DNA of 64,000 nt from Symbiodinium sp. CCMP2592. Lineage: Eukaryota; Sar; Dinophyceae; Suessiales; Symbiodiniaceae. Position numbers and translations under genes: made by a program. The stretch lies in the NCBI GenBank assembly GCA_905221615.1, contig CAJNDT010002835.1, positions 685,426 through 749,425 on the forward strand, read 5' to 3'. Below, in pieces: positions 33,550-45,800 of the stretch. The first letter of the stretch is position 1; every line of letters starts with the position of its first letter. Under the pieces are notes generated by a model. The model searched no databases. It had not been told where the DNA came from and was given only the letters and a program-made list of their open reading frames with translations.

Positions 33550-35268
33550 GGGCAGGGGTGCAAGTGCCACCCCGGGAAAGCGAGCAGCTTTTGCAACCCT
33601 GCATGTTGCGGGGGCTTTTAAGTTCAGATCATCGGGGAGCTTCCATTGCAGAGCACCGCTTTTGGATTTGCTCGACGCTGTTACAGTAACTGCCGTCGCT
33701 TGTTTACCGGGGCCGCTAGGGCCAGCATTTAGCAGGGTTGGAGCTCTACCAGCCCATTGCACTCTTGCCCAGAAGCCCTCCGTTTTGCATGCTTTACGCA
33801 TGGAAGGTCTGGCCTTACTTAGAGGGGACACATGTTGAAGTCGATTTTGTGACAAGCATCACTACCGTTGTTATCTCAGTGTCCTTCGTCATCGTTACTA
33901 CGAGAGTGGCACATTCAGAGTTTTCCCTGCAAGCTGTTCAGTTAAAAGTTTAGGATGCCGATGTTGACGCGGCTCTAAGAGCCCCGCACATTCTGTCCAT
34001 CCGATGTCGCGCTGATCAGATCCGCATTCCCGGCAGTGAGGAAAAGAGTGTCGCTTTGTACATCACTTCCATTTATGTGTGTACATTTTGGAATGCATTA
34101 GATGAGTTGTGAATGCTTTCGCATGTTTCGATGCATGTGATGTCAAATGAATCCTGGTCTCGAACACAACTCCCCATTCGCACACATTCATTCAGCCGAC
34201 GCCCGACGACTGTCACGGAAGCGGGCGAGCTTTGTGGTTGCCCGCAGCTTTCTGGCAAGAAGGAAATGTGGGACGATTTTGGTTTAAGAAAGTTGCAAGG
34301 GTTGTGATTTCGCAACCGTCAGGACATCGCACGTAGTGCGGCAACGGTCACACCAGAGACGTCGCACGGCCAAAGGGGGCCTGCTCAAGATTGTTTGCTC
34401 TGCGACAGGTGTCACAAGTGAAGGCGAGCATCAGCGAGTCCACCGTATAGCTGTTTCACAATGCCTTCTCAGCGAATGGTTTTGGGGATCTACTGTTAAG
34501 GTTTCGGCACTACTGTTCCGGCAAAACGTTGAGTGGTCCAAACGTAGTGACCGTCATGGTGATCAATGGGCTTCTGTGTATTCCAAAACCCTGATCTCCT
34601 TTGCATGCAAATATGGTGGCCTTGTGTAGACAGACCTTCATGTCACCATGCAGATTGTGAACCTGAAATAATTGTTGTAGGTCCGAAGCACTCAGTTTCA
34701 CAAGATGACCCATCGCATGAGAGCTTAAGCACATGCGCGTCTTCTCACGTTGGCAGCGAGCTCTTGGAAGACGCAAGGCAAGGACAGGGACCTTTTACTC
34801 TAAGTGCGTTGAAAGCAGCATTGCAGCATGATTTTTTGTTCGACAATCTTCAATTTCGCGAAATCGTGCACCAGGTGTTGGCATGGCAGTACAAGCCGTT
34901 GACATGCAGAAGATGGACCGGCAGTCAAGCCGGAAGCACAGCGATCCAGAACACAAGTTTCGTGGCGCCAGCCGGTTTCGCCAGATGCTATGTTGACAAA
35001 GGTGGCAGTCGGCTCCCCGGATGTTCGCTGGCTAGATGGACCGCCTGCGACCAACAATCGCAAGCCGCGACATGGCCTCCCAAATCTGGTTTGGTGTAGA
35101 CACTTCGAGGCCCACTGCCACAATATTGGCAGTGGCACTTTGAACAGCTTGGCTTCGTAAGGCAATCTTTTCAGGTGTTTTGCTTTGTAAGCCCTAAACA
35201 GCTCGTAACCAAATCTTCAGCACAGCGTTGGCTCGAAAATGTAGCCCGCACCGGACGGGAGTCCCGGC

Positions 35269-35305
<37 letters not shown>

Positions 35306-36099
35306 TATAACTGATACTGGTATGCACGAAAGAAGCTGGCACCCAACCAGGTTTGTACACATGAAGTGTTGGAAAGGCCTGCCGATTCGATCGTTGGTTT
35401 TCAGTCACCTGTCAGGGTCCGAATTTCTAGTTGTGTGCTATTTGCTTGTTGAAGCCGGAAGTGCTAGTTCTGCTCGTCTTCGCTCTTGACCTTGTCGTTT
35501 CGGCGTCTGATATCCGATAGCGCATGGACAAGACCTTGCTTCAGGGGCTGATCAGGCAGGTGTATCGGCACGATGGGTTCTGAACAAGGATGCGTTTTGT
35601 CATGCCTTTTGCAGTGTGACCGGCCAGTTTCAAACGGTTGCGTGCAAGGCCACGATTCGAAAAGATATAAGGCTTTCACAGAGGCAGGGCTCCAACACCT
35701 CGAAAAACGGACCATTTCTTTACGCAATGGTTTTAGCACGCCCCATGATATCCGTCACAAAGCACCCGCTTTTGTGGAGAACTCATTTCTGTACTGGCTA
35801 GCGGGCCTGGCTGGGAACAGCTCTGAAAGTTGCGACCCAACACGGCATTGTTCTCCAGAGGAATCGCATGAGCCATACTTGTTGAGCCATTCGAATGCAC
35901 GTGTGATTCTATGTTCAAGTTCCACGTCATACAGTGCCACGTGTATATAGTTTCACTACGGTGTACCTTTGGACTCTGCCTAGGTTGCCGGTGCGGCTTA
36001 ACACTTTGGAAGGGCCTGCGTCGCAGTTTGTCAAGCTTCAGGCCTTCCGAGAATCAGCAAGGGCGGTGTCAATCAAGACTGGTCAGTCTGCATTCGGAG
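33550..36099. other. Unassigned stretch between the Cys-rich exon and the RNA polymerase gene
   Basis: ORFs at 34566-35099 and 35573-35950 have plausible composition but no recognisable motifs. The true 5' end of the polymerase gene is probably here, since no start codon with a mitochondrial targeting peptide was identified. Confidence 0.4.
35271..35309. repeat. (TA)n microsatellite
   Basis: Pure TA run followed by GAAATATATAA. Confidence 0.95.
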
Positions 36100-39000
36100 G
36101 CCGCGCTTCGCGAGAGACAGCGGGAGGAAAGAGCGAGCCACGCCTTGGAAGATGTCCACCAACAGCTAGCAAGCGTCGGCATTCTTCAGGCCAAGTTGCA
36201 GGATGCCTTGTTCACATAGTGTAGGGCAGGGCTCTGCACTGTGCCTCTGTCGTACACGGTGATGATTCTTGCGAGGCGGATCGGCTGCAAGACAAGATTG
36301 GCTCCTACCTTGCCGGTACTGACATCCAGGCAGGGACATGTCGAGTAGGGGATGGTTTCAAGCTTCCTTCAGAAAACACATGTGCAGGTCATAGAAGACT
36401 TGGACGAGCACCTGCTCGCCGTGCATGGTATCCTGATGGAGGATCTACCTGCAGAGAGGCTGCAGCAATTTCTGGAAGATCCGTCGATCTTCGACAAAGA
36501 CTCCGAAACATTGGAAGAGATCCGGAAGCAGCTTTATGGCCGCGGCCGCATGCCCATCCTCACAGCAGAGGCTCAGGCAATTGACATCGCATGTGGATCA
36601 TCCGAAGCTTCCCAAAATGTCTTTGTCGAGCCCAGTTCAACGAGCGTACAGATCTTTGAAAGTAGGGCCCATGCTTGTTCTTGTTCAAAGAGACTGCACC
36701 TGAAGGTGGAAGCTTGTGTTCATCATGAGCTCTCGTGGAGGCGTCGGGAGTTTGCAATCGTATCTTGGGCTACATAATGACGTAATCTGTTTGCCCGCAG
36801 GTTTTGGAATTCAGTTTCTGTTTACATACGTTACGTAAATGTATGTGCGTGTGTGTATATATATATATATATATTTATACTTATTATATATATATGTATA
36901 TGTATGTATGTAGTTATGTATGGGTGTACGTGTTTATGCATGTTTACGTATGTGAGCGTGAGTGTGTGTGTGTGTGTGTGCGGGTGCAACCCGCGTTCCC
37001 AAGGAGCATCTCGCGGAAACAGCAGCTCTTCGAGAGTTTCTTGAAGAACAGAAGGTTCACGCAGATGCGGGACGTGGAGCATTGACTGGAGGTACAAAGC
37101 GCCTATGGATGCCTTGGGTCGAAGCCATGGCCAACGTCCTCTCAGACCGAGAAGCTGTGCAGCGTACAGGAGCAGGATCGAAGACCTTCATCACTCTGAC
37201 CAGGTTAGGACTGGAGCCAGAGCTCCTGGCCATCATCACTTGCCAGAACGTCTTGAACTTGCTCATGTTGCCGTGCTTTCGGAACAAGGATGAAATGCAA
37301 GAAAATGCTCGCCAGAATCGATTTGGAGAAGTTCCTTTCGCAACAGCGGCTACGAGAGTTGGAGAGGCCCTCCGCTTGGCATTCCAGGGAGTTGCGTTTC
37401 GGCCCATCCCGGTTGGCAAGGCTGTTGTTCGATGGTTTCCTATTCTGCCGGGAGCAGGATACGTGGCTGCTGTTGTTGACTGCTGGCGTTCTTGGGTCTA
37501 GTAATGCGAAGGTGAGGGGAGATGGTGGTGGCGGATGCATGGTGGTGGATGCATTGGTTGTTGTGCTACTGTCGATGATTGTGCTGATGCTGGTATGCTG
37601 ATGGTGCTAGTGATAGTCTTCATGAGATAGTCATGCTGTTAAGGAAGCCCCATGGCGATGATGACATGCAATTCGGATCGATCCAAGCCCCGGCCAGTCA
37701 GCAGAACCCGGGCTATTGCTTGCCAGCCCAGAATCGAAAGCTGAGCCAAGCCGCAACCTTCCTTCGCACTTCGCACTGTGCACCGGTTCGAGCGCCTCAG
37801 CAGCAAAAGCTCTTCGGCCTTTAACTCAACTCGCACACTTGTGGTTGCGGCTTTCGTTGCATCATCCGGCCCGTCAGCACCGGGTGTTGTGGGGACTGAC
37901 GAAAAGATGCACCGTGCGCAAGCCACCTCAGAGCGTGTTGGCATGATTCTGGATCTTGGTGGGTTTAGATGCGTCTCACCTTGCGGTTTTGGTTGCTGAT
38001 CTGGTAAGCTCCCTCACCTTACAATATCGAGTTGTTGTTCTGTTAGGACTTGTTGTTGCCCCGTCCTGCTGGCACTGCTTGTCCCCAGCCTCAGCAACTT
38101 CCTCCGATGCCATGATTGTGCTTCCTTGGTTGGTTTCGTTGTGGCACCATGGACTGATCGCTTCTTTGTTGTGAGGCCGTTGAAGACGAGCTAATGTGGC
38201 AGCGCATTGCCGCCCATGAAAGTGGCCACGGCACCAAGTCTGAAGGAGCTTGCAAGCATCTGAATCTGTTGTCTTGCGGCGTTGGGCATTAGCAACCCTG
38301 CAACCAACAGGAGCCATGAAACCGCAGCTGTTGGAAATGCGCAGGCTTAGACAGGCCTAGCCGAAAGACCGTGCCATGACGTTTGTTTTGATTTCGCAGA
38401 CTGCCGCTGATGCGAGGCATTCCGCGACCGCACTAAGTCGGTGCCTATTGGCGCAGCACTGGTGGACTTGCTGATCGATTGCTCGGCGCTGCGCGTGCCT
38501 GCGATGCACATCGACAGCAAGGCCTGTGCGCTTGGGGCAGTTTCCTGAGCACACGTTTCCGAAAGTCGTTGAGGTCGTTGCCGATGGGCCAGCAGCCAAG
38601 ATTCACGATTGAGACATGCGACAAGTCATGCACTTTGCACACTTCGCAAACTTCGCCACAGCCGTGACCTGCTGTCGGCTGTCAGTCGGCTGTGCCGACG
38701 CTCTGGAACGTCCCCAATCTCGCCCTTGGAACTCCTGATTACGGTCCTTAGAATCGTTTCCGGTAGGCACTCTGTGTCTCCATACTAAAGCGCGGCGAAA
38801 CGTTCGTGTCAATTCGGTGAGTAACTTCTCTTTCCGAGCATGTCGTGATTATGTGTTGCAAGGCGACCCGAACGTCTAGCAGCAGACGATGACTCGCATC
38901 GAGAGCGCACAAGTCTGCATCTGACTGAGGCTGCTGCCGGACGTAGCGCCAAGGCTCGGCCGGCCACAGCGAAGCGTTGCTTGCCGTGTTGAAAAGCTGT

Positions 39001-42000
39001 GGGCCTCCGTCGCAGGGAGGAGCTTCTGGAGAAGGCCTTCTAGGATGGCAGTGTGAATGCCGTGAATGTCGCTTTTTTTGGATGGCAAGGCCTTGGTATA
39101 TGGCAAGCGATGGGAAACGCGCAGAAAGGCTGTGCACTCAAGCTGTAGATGTCATGAGCTCCGGGTCGCACCACTATGTCGGATGTTGCTACAGATCTAC
39201 TGACTCAGGTCGTGGGATATCTGTCGCTACACCCACTGGCCCGGGCGAAAATGGAGTCGGAGGACAGTCTGCGGTCTTCGCTCACATAGGTCTGGCTTTG
39301 TATAAGCACTACTGGGCAGGGTGACATGCTACATTTCATCAAGCCGAAGATGCAGCCGATGGTAATTCCTCCGTTGCCTTGGCAGCCATGTGGAGACTCT
39401 CCTCAAGGTTCGCTGCCTGCCGAAACCACTGTCGATGCAAGCTTACCAACAGTATCCAGGTCCCTACATCTTACACAAGTCGGCTTTCGTGCGAACTACC
39501 TCCGAGCAGATGACGCAGCTCAGATCCTACAGTGCGTCGCGCAGCGCCGCAACTATGGACTTCTCTGCCCATGCATTGCAGACAGTATTCTGCACTTCAA
39601 AACGTTGACGCAGATACACGATTTCCAGGACTTCCTGGGAAGAGTACCTTGGAGAATCAATGGACGCATACTCGCCTTGATCAGGGAGGCCCAGCAGCGC
39701 GACTTGGCCATTGCAGGAATCCCTCCCAACGCGGACCCACCAGCCAGAGCCTTAGTTCTGCTGTCACTCCAGTCGAAACACAGCGTCTTAGGATCGAGAA
39801 GAGAGTGCAGAACAGCGAGCTACGACGGATGTAAACCCAGCCCAAAAGAGTTTGAGTAGCAGGCAATTGGATGGAAATTATGTGGTACTAGCCCCTGCCC
39901 TAAACTCTAGAGCAGCCCTAGGAACGATGGGCAGCAAGGTACCTGAATTCGCGGGAAAGATAGGGGAAGGAAGCTTCAGCCACCAGCAACGAGGGGTTCG
40001 CAAAGCCTAAACCGAAAAGGAGCGCTTGTCGATCATTTCCCGAGCCCGAAAGCAACCAACGCCCGGTGATCCCACGCCGACTGGCAACACCTTAGCCGAT
40101 GTCTGCCCCAGAAGCGATGCGAAGTAGCAAGGTAGAACAGGGCGATAAGTATCTGTGAGCCTTCTTATTTTTGGTGAATCTTGTGCTGCACCGTTTGTTC
40201 CGAGATTGGGGTGTTGTCACCCGTCGTGAAGTTTATCTCAGGGTTTCGGGTTTGTCTTTGGGTTCAGGGTTTCCTGCCAATCGCTTCGCTTCTGGTTCAG
40301 GGTTCGCTGCCCTGCTTTTGATGTTTAGAAGTTTAGGACTCGCTGTCTATCGGATGATCGTTTTACTTCGTTGAAGGTTTGCTATCTGCCGTTTCTTGCT
40401 CAGGGTCTGCGCCATACTATTACCTCGTTTTTTCTCGGTTCAGGATTTGATACCATCGCTGTGTGACGTTCGGTGCTTGCTTCGCATCACTCCTTTCACG
40501 GTTTAGGGCAAGCGTACCAGAGGTTTGAGGTACGCCGCCCATCGGTTCTTGAGGGTTTAGGTTTTGCTGCGTGTTGCTTCTTTCGGGTTACGTTTGCTCT
40601 TGGATTCAGGGCTTGCCGCCCAGTCTATTTCATGCGCATTTCAAGGTTAGTGCTTGCAGGTGATGGCTTTTTTGTTTAGGGCTAAGTGCTGGCAGCCCCT
40701 CGAGGATTCGCTGCTAATTTGTTGTGAGTTGTGCCACCCACTGTTTCTTTCGAAGTTCGGGGTCTCAACCCAGTCTTTTCTTTAGGGCTTAGGGCGTTTA
40801 CGCTGCGTTTTCCGGTGCAGATTTGCTGCGCAGCTTCTGCTGAGTTCGTGTCATTGAGGTGTAAGGTGTGCTGCGCATCATTCGCTTTAGGGCTTAGGGC
40901 ATGCATGGGCATGCAATTTTTCGGTGTCTAGTTTTTGCGTAGTGGTTTCTTTTTCGTTTAGGGTTTGCGGCTCATCTCATGTTCTTGGACTTGATGTCTG
41001 CCGCTCAATGTTTCATTTTATGTTTTTTCAGGTTTATTTTTAGGGTTTAGGGCTTGCGGGTGATGGCTGCCGGTTTTGTTGTGAGTTGTGCCATTTCGCA
41101 GTTCAGGGTCTTCCATGCATCGTTTCTTAGATGTAAGGTTTGCAGCCAGTTGTCTTCTTTAATGCCTAGGATTTTCACTCCGGCGGTGTTTTGGTTTCCG
41201 GTGCGGAGTTTGCTGCGCAGCTGATTCTCAGTTCGTGTCACTGACGTATAATATTTTTGTCAGAAAGCGTCACCCTCAGGGCCCGGTTTTGTCGTATTCT
41301 TACAGAATCGAATTTTCAGTGTTGTCTTAAAAAATTATCACAATTAAAATGAACGGCTCCGAACTTTTGAAAGGGTGTGTTGAAGGTCAGGACAGACAAT
41401 TTGTTTGGGTTTAGTTTGCTCCCTGTCGTTTCTTCTTGGCATTGCGTGTTTAAGACATGGTCTTCATCCTATGATGTTCGTTTTAGAGTTTATAGTTTTT
41501 TGCCCAGTGTTATTTCTTTAAAGTTTTAGGGTTTGCTTTGCATCACTCCTTCTGACGATGTGGTCCGCAGTATTCGAGGTTTGTCATCGTTTGTTTTTGG
41601 GTGCCCGGGTTGACCGCAAATGGTTTCAAATTTGCGGTCTGCTATATACCCGTTGTTTTTGCCGGGGTGTAGGGTTGCTTGTCCACGGTGTCGTCAAAGT
41701 CAAGAGTCGGTTTCACTCTTGCCACTGCTCCGAGTGTGTTTACTGTTAGCTTGATTTTGACGCAGCGTTTCGCGGATGAAGGCACGTGGCCCGTGAATTC
41801 TGTCGGGACTTAAGAAGAGTTTATTTTCCCTTAAGAAGGGTCTACTTTCCCATCACGTCTCTCGGGTGTTCAGGCTTATAAACTGGAGTTGGTGCTCCCT
41901 TTTGCCTTGGATTCAGTGTTAAGTGCTTGCTGTTTGGCCCTCCTTGTGGTTTGCCAGTTTGTCACCTTTGCTCGGTGTTTGATCTCGGTCTGGTCGTTCC

Positions 42001-44778
42001 GGACTAGGTTCCATCTCAAAGTATTGAGTCGATCCCTGTTCGCACATTCAGGAGAACAGTGATGCTCCGTCAACCGAAGCATTCCCCGTTCGTTCAAGGA
42101 AGACAACAAAGCGAAGGTGCAACATAGGATGTGGCTGACCGCGTCATAGAAAATAGTTCGCGCCGAAGCAAATGATTTTGCGAGAGTAACTGAGGTTTGT
42201 TTCTCGCAGTTGCAAAACTGCGAGCTGTCAAAACCAGACAGGTTGCACTCGTTGCCACAGATTGCGTAAGTCTAGGTCGTCGCTCGCAGCATGTGTCCAA
42301 AAGAAGTGAGAAACGCAAAAGGAATCCCCGGCGCTGTCGCTTTCAAAGCATCAGTTTGAAGGAATTCGCCAGGGTTGGCTTCCAACTCACGAAGCAAAGC
42401 ACCTGCATAATAGAAAGTGAAGGCCACCTTCTCGCGTGCATGGCACAAGTGCAAGTATAAAGCTGCATGAATGAAGCATATCGCTTTGGGACCAACAATC
42501 GGTGAGATTCGATCCGAAGATCGAAACTAGCCTACAGGAGCATCGGCCGGAAGTTTGACTTTTTCGTAAGTTTTGAGTGGCCTCTCCGATGCAAACTGCC
42601 GGGGAGCTCCAACGAAGTGACATGGGTGGTTCCTCCAGACAGTAAGTGTCTTCCTATGGGTAAAGTAGGATACAGCCTGGGACATCCACCGATGCAAGTT
42701 TGAAGCTGAGGAAAGCTTGAGGCGATCCCGGTACCGTTTCTGACGAAGCTTGCTTCCCCGCGATGCTTCGGTACACTCCAAAGTCATGCCCAGACATAAA
42801 GCTAAGCAGAGAGCTGCTTCTGTTTCACGAGCCCCCATATCAAACACCTGCCCGTGTCAAGAAGTTTGGACACTGCATTCATCTGGATGGGATTTAGCCG
42901 GCCCCAGGTTTCCAACAAGCCACGGCAGTCTAAGGTCCCACCTGTTCCAGATCAAAGCGACCCGGACTATCAGGTTCTGCGTCTCAGGCTAGTGGCAGAC
43001 TCTTGCGAGTTCATTGAGAGATGTTTACCTCAGATGTGTCGCGGTGACAGGCGTCTCAATGCCGAAAAGCGATGCCGCGAACTCCGATCGGAGCCCCGTT
43101 GACCACTTCGGTTTGTACACATCCTACAAATCTTGCTCTTGGTCGTGGTGTAGCGCTGTGGAAACATCCTCTGACCGCCACGAAGGGACTTTCAGGACTC
43201 ATATGTCGTATGCTGTCCAGCACTTGAATGAGAAAGGAGAAGGGAGTTCGTTGGCTTGTTGACCGTGTGCATTCTTCGGAAGCCTTTGCATCGAAGGAGA
43301 GGCCAACGTTCGAGTTAAAGCTGCGGAGTGCAGAAGATTTCGTCAACGCGGAGAAGCTCTACTTTCCACACAACGTGGACTTTCGAGGGCGCTGCTATCC
43401 TCTGCCGTTTCCTGCTCAGTTGACAGTAGTCGATAGTTTTGCGAGCAGGGGTTTGGAAGTTCGGGCCGGAACTGAGGCCGCACCTGAATCACATGGGGGA
43501 CGATGTCAGCCGCGCATTGCTGATGTTCTCGGATTCCAAGCCTTTGGGGAGCGAAGGTCTTTTCTGGTCGAAGGTAGGCATAGCCAACCTGCATGGCAAG
43601 AACAAGATCTCGCTCGAAGACCGGGTGAGATGGGTTGACAACCGCAAAGACATCATCATGCAGGCCTGGTTTCTTTCTGGAGTGTAGAGGAGGAGGAGTC
43701 GTTTGGATCCTTCGGCCAGGTTGCCGAAAATCCGTTGAGCCCAGAAAGCATCGAGCACTGGGCTGATGCAGATGATGGGTCGTGGTCCAAGGCATTCTTC
43801 TTGGCAGACTCGAGCTCTCCCGTTACGAACTTGAGGCCGTGGCAGGTTCTGGCTCGCTACTTGGAGCTCGCCGAAGTCTACAGACGGCCAGGGTCTGAAG
43901 AGGCACTGGGCCCGGGATCGCTCTGCCAGCTGTCGAAGTAAATACTCGTAAGCACAACGTCCACGAGCCAGGAGTTCAGAAGCCACCTGCCAGTGCACGT
44001 CGACGGGTCCTGCAACGGTCTTCAGTAGATGTCTCAGAGAGGACATGGCTAAGCATTGCTGGACAGCAGTTGTGGCCATCCTCCCTTGCTAGCTGTGGCT
44101 GGCACAGTCGCAATGGGCTGTGCGATGCTGCTGATCGCCCGAGGCACTATGCAGCATTGGGGCGTGATCTCGCAGGTGGGGAGGCCGGCTTGGATGCGGG
44201 GCAGCATGGGGCAGCCATGTACAGCTGGAACTTAAATCGTGACTAGCGGCAGCGGAGATCCAAAGCCAATTCGAGTGCACAATTCAGATCAGTCCGGGAG
44301 GATGCTAAAAAGCTGTCATGGTTTCGTGGCAACTGAGGCTGTGAACTTGACGCCAAACGACAAGCCCCAGGACGTGTACACAGTTGTGTTGAAGATTGTC
44401 ATAGACAAGGTCTGCTGCCTGATTAACCACTGCGCTGTGGAAACCCTCTGCACTCCCGATTGCTTTGCCTTTTCCAATGCATCAACCTGCAATGCAAAGT
44501 CCTACGAGGTCAACGCCGATGCTGCATTGCCCGTCCATGTCCAGACAGCTTGGCCCTCAGTCTGCATTTCTTTTGGCTTTGTTTCGGTCGTGCAGCCTGC
44601 TCAGCTGCAGGAAGCCGAAGAAGGCCGTCCTCTGAGCCACGACAAGGGACGCCTTGCTCGAAGGCTTCTGGAACTCGGCATACTGCAGCGCAAGGCGGGA
44701 AGGACCTGGACCATCGGTACCTGGTAACAGCGCGTTGCGCAGGTTGTGAAGCAAACCATCATGACCATCTGCTACGGT
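36100..44778 (+). CDS. POLRMT: Phage-type (mitochondrial) RNA polymerase, N-terminal to palm exons
   Basis: Single-subunit T7-like polymerase, expected to transcribe mitochondrial DNA. N-terminal exons, approximate: 36100-36205 (QREERASHALEDVHQQL), 36385-36590, 36985-37385 (LWMPWVEAMANVL ... ELLAIITCQNVLNLLM), 38430-38540 (IGAALVDLLID). Then 39330-39520 (MQPMVIPPLPW, FVRTTSEQ), 39628-39750 (LGRVPWRINGRIL) and 42890-43110. Catalytic exons: 43255-43400 (YFPHNVDFRGRCYPLP), 43470-43675 (RPHLNHMGDDVSRALL), 43690-43890. The exon ending at 44024 holds VHVDGSCNGLQ, with the metal-binding Asp at 44001-44003; 44144-44183 HYAALGRDLAGGE; 44338-44409 VNLTPNDKPQDVYT; 44611-44694; 44743-44778 VVKQTIMTICYGVT. 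Junction phases agree, e.g. Gln split as CA|G across 44025-44143. The rest of the protein lies at 53.5 kb. Confidence 0.88.
36841..36981. repeat. (TA)n, TATG and (GT)n compound microsatellite
   Basis: TA run, then TATG/TGTATG units, ending in a pure GT run just upstream of a polymerase exon; lies in an intron. Confidence 0.95.
40170..41640 (+). repeat. Degenerate TTTAGGG-rich tandem repeat inside a polymerase intron
   Basis: About twenty diverged units of 50-70 bp, each starting near TTTAGGGTTTG or TTCAGGGTTTG and continuing GCTGCCCATCG-like then a T/C-rich run. A higher-order copy exists: GTTGTGAGTTGTGCCA occurs at about 40721 and 41078, and TTTCCGGTGC followed by TTGCTGCGCAGCT occurs near 40809 and 41195. 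Composition is T-rich on the + strand and differs sharply from the flanks. TTTAGGG is the telomere word of plants and many algae, but here it is interspersed, not a tandem telomere array. Confidence 0.75.
41641..42889. other. Intronic or unassigned sequence of the polymerase gene
   Basis: No further polymerase motif was found here. A near-duplicate of CTTAAGAAG followed by TTTCCC occurs twice around 41811-41850. Confidence 0.4.
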
Positions 44779-45790
44779 GTCACGGCTGTGCGCCCGGGCA
44801 TGCTTAGCGCCCTAGTTCAGGGAGAACAGTTTAGAGCTTCCCTGCCCTGCTGCTGCTGCTGCTGCCGCTGTGGCTGCCGCTGCTCCCTTAGGCGCCGGAA
44901 ATCGAAAAGGGATTCGGAGCCTTTCTGGAACCAATCAGGCAACATGTTCAGCACTTGTTAGCTTTGTGTAACCGTCGCCATCGGTTGCCCGAAGCTTGCT
45001 AATTGTGTTTTCCGCACTTTGTTAAATGTTGCATACTTTGTTTCTTGTGAATCGAGCTTTCTTTGTTCGCTTGTGTGGGGCTGTCTGTTCGAGCATCCGT
45101 TCCTCCACCTTACCTAACTTCGGTTGGGCTGCTTGTGGACCTGCGGGCCGCCTGCTGCTTTGGGGCTCTGAAGTTACGTCGTTCGTGGATGGAGAGCCTA
45201 CGGCTGTATTTAGAACTTCGAGAGGGCTTGAAGCAAGGAGGAGCAGCACCCGGGAACGAACTGAAGGGGTCCCTGAGACCCTTGAAGCTCGGACCGAAAT
45301 ATTTGCTCAGCAGATACCAGGGAGTCCAGGGGTTGGGGTCCGAGAGGAATCATCCTGAGATGGTATGATATGAGCGCTTGGGCGAGCCTGTAGCTGTAGC
45401 TGCAAAACGAAGCCCTCAGCCGTATGTGAGCTTCATGCAAGTCGAAATTCTCCCCGGTACCGATGTCAAATGCACGGCCAAGCGAAGCCCCGAGCTTGCC
45501 GCAGAAGATGAGGACATGCATCAAGCCCCTTCCGGAACGAGAAATTTGCGTGATCGTTTGACTTGTGCTCAAGGCTGTAGGGGTGGACATGCTATATAGC
45601 CAAAAGTAAGTATCGGAGGGTTTAGCCTATAAAAAGCATGTCCGGAAGCACACTCATATGCCGAGGAGAGGCGCTGTGGCGCCAAGCGGCACAAAACCAG
45701 CAGTCAGCACTATATCATTTCGAGATGATTAGTGGGAGCTCTAGTGTAAGCTCGACTTCACCAATCCCAGGATAGACGGTATTCGTCTGT

Positions 45791-45792
45791 AG
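45791..45792 (+). promoter_or_regulatory. Candidate spliced-leader trans-splice acceptor of the TPR-ACP gene
   Basis: An AG after a T-rich run (TATTCGTCTGTAG) lies 8 nt before the proposed ATG at 45801. Dinoflagellate mRNAs receive a spliced leader at such sites, which would give this gene its own 5' end within the polymerase intron. Confidence 0.35.
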
Positions 45793-45800
45793 TCCTCGCC

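Noticed and set aside
40170-41640. A telomere end
   Set aside because: TTTAGGG words are interspersed with other sequence and lie within a gene intron, not in a perfect terminal tandem.
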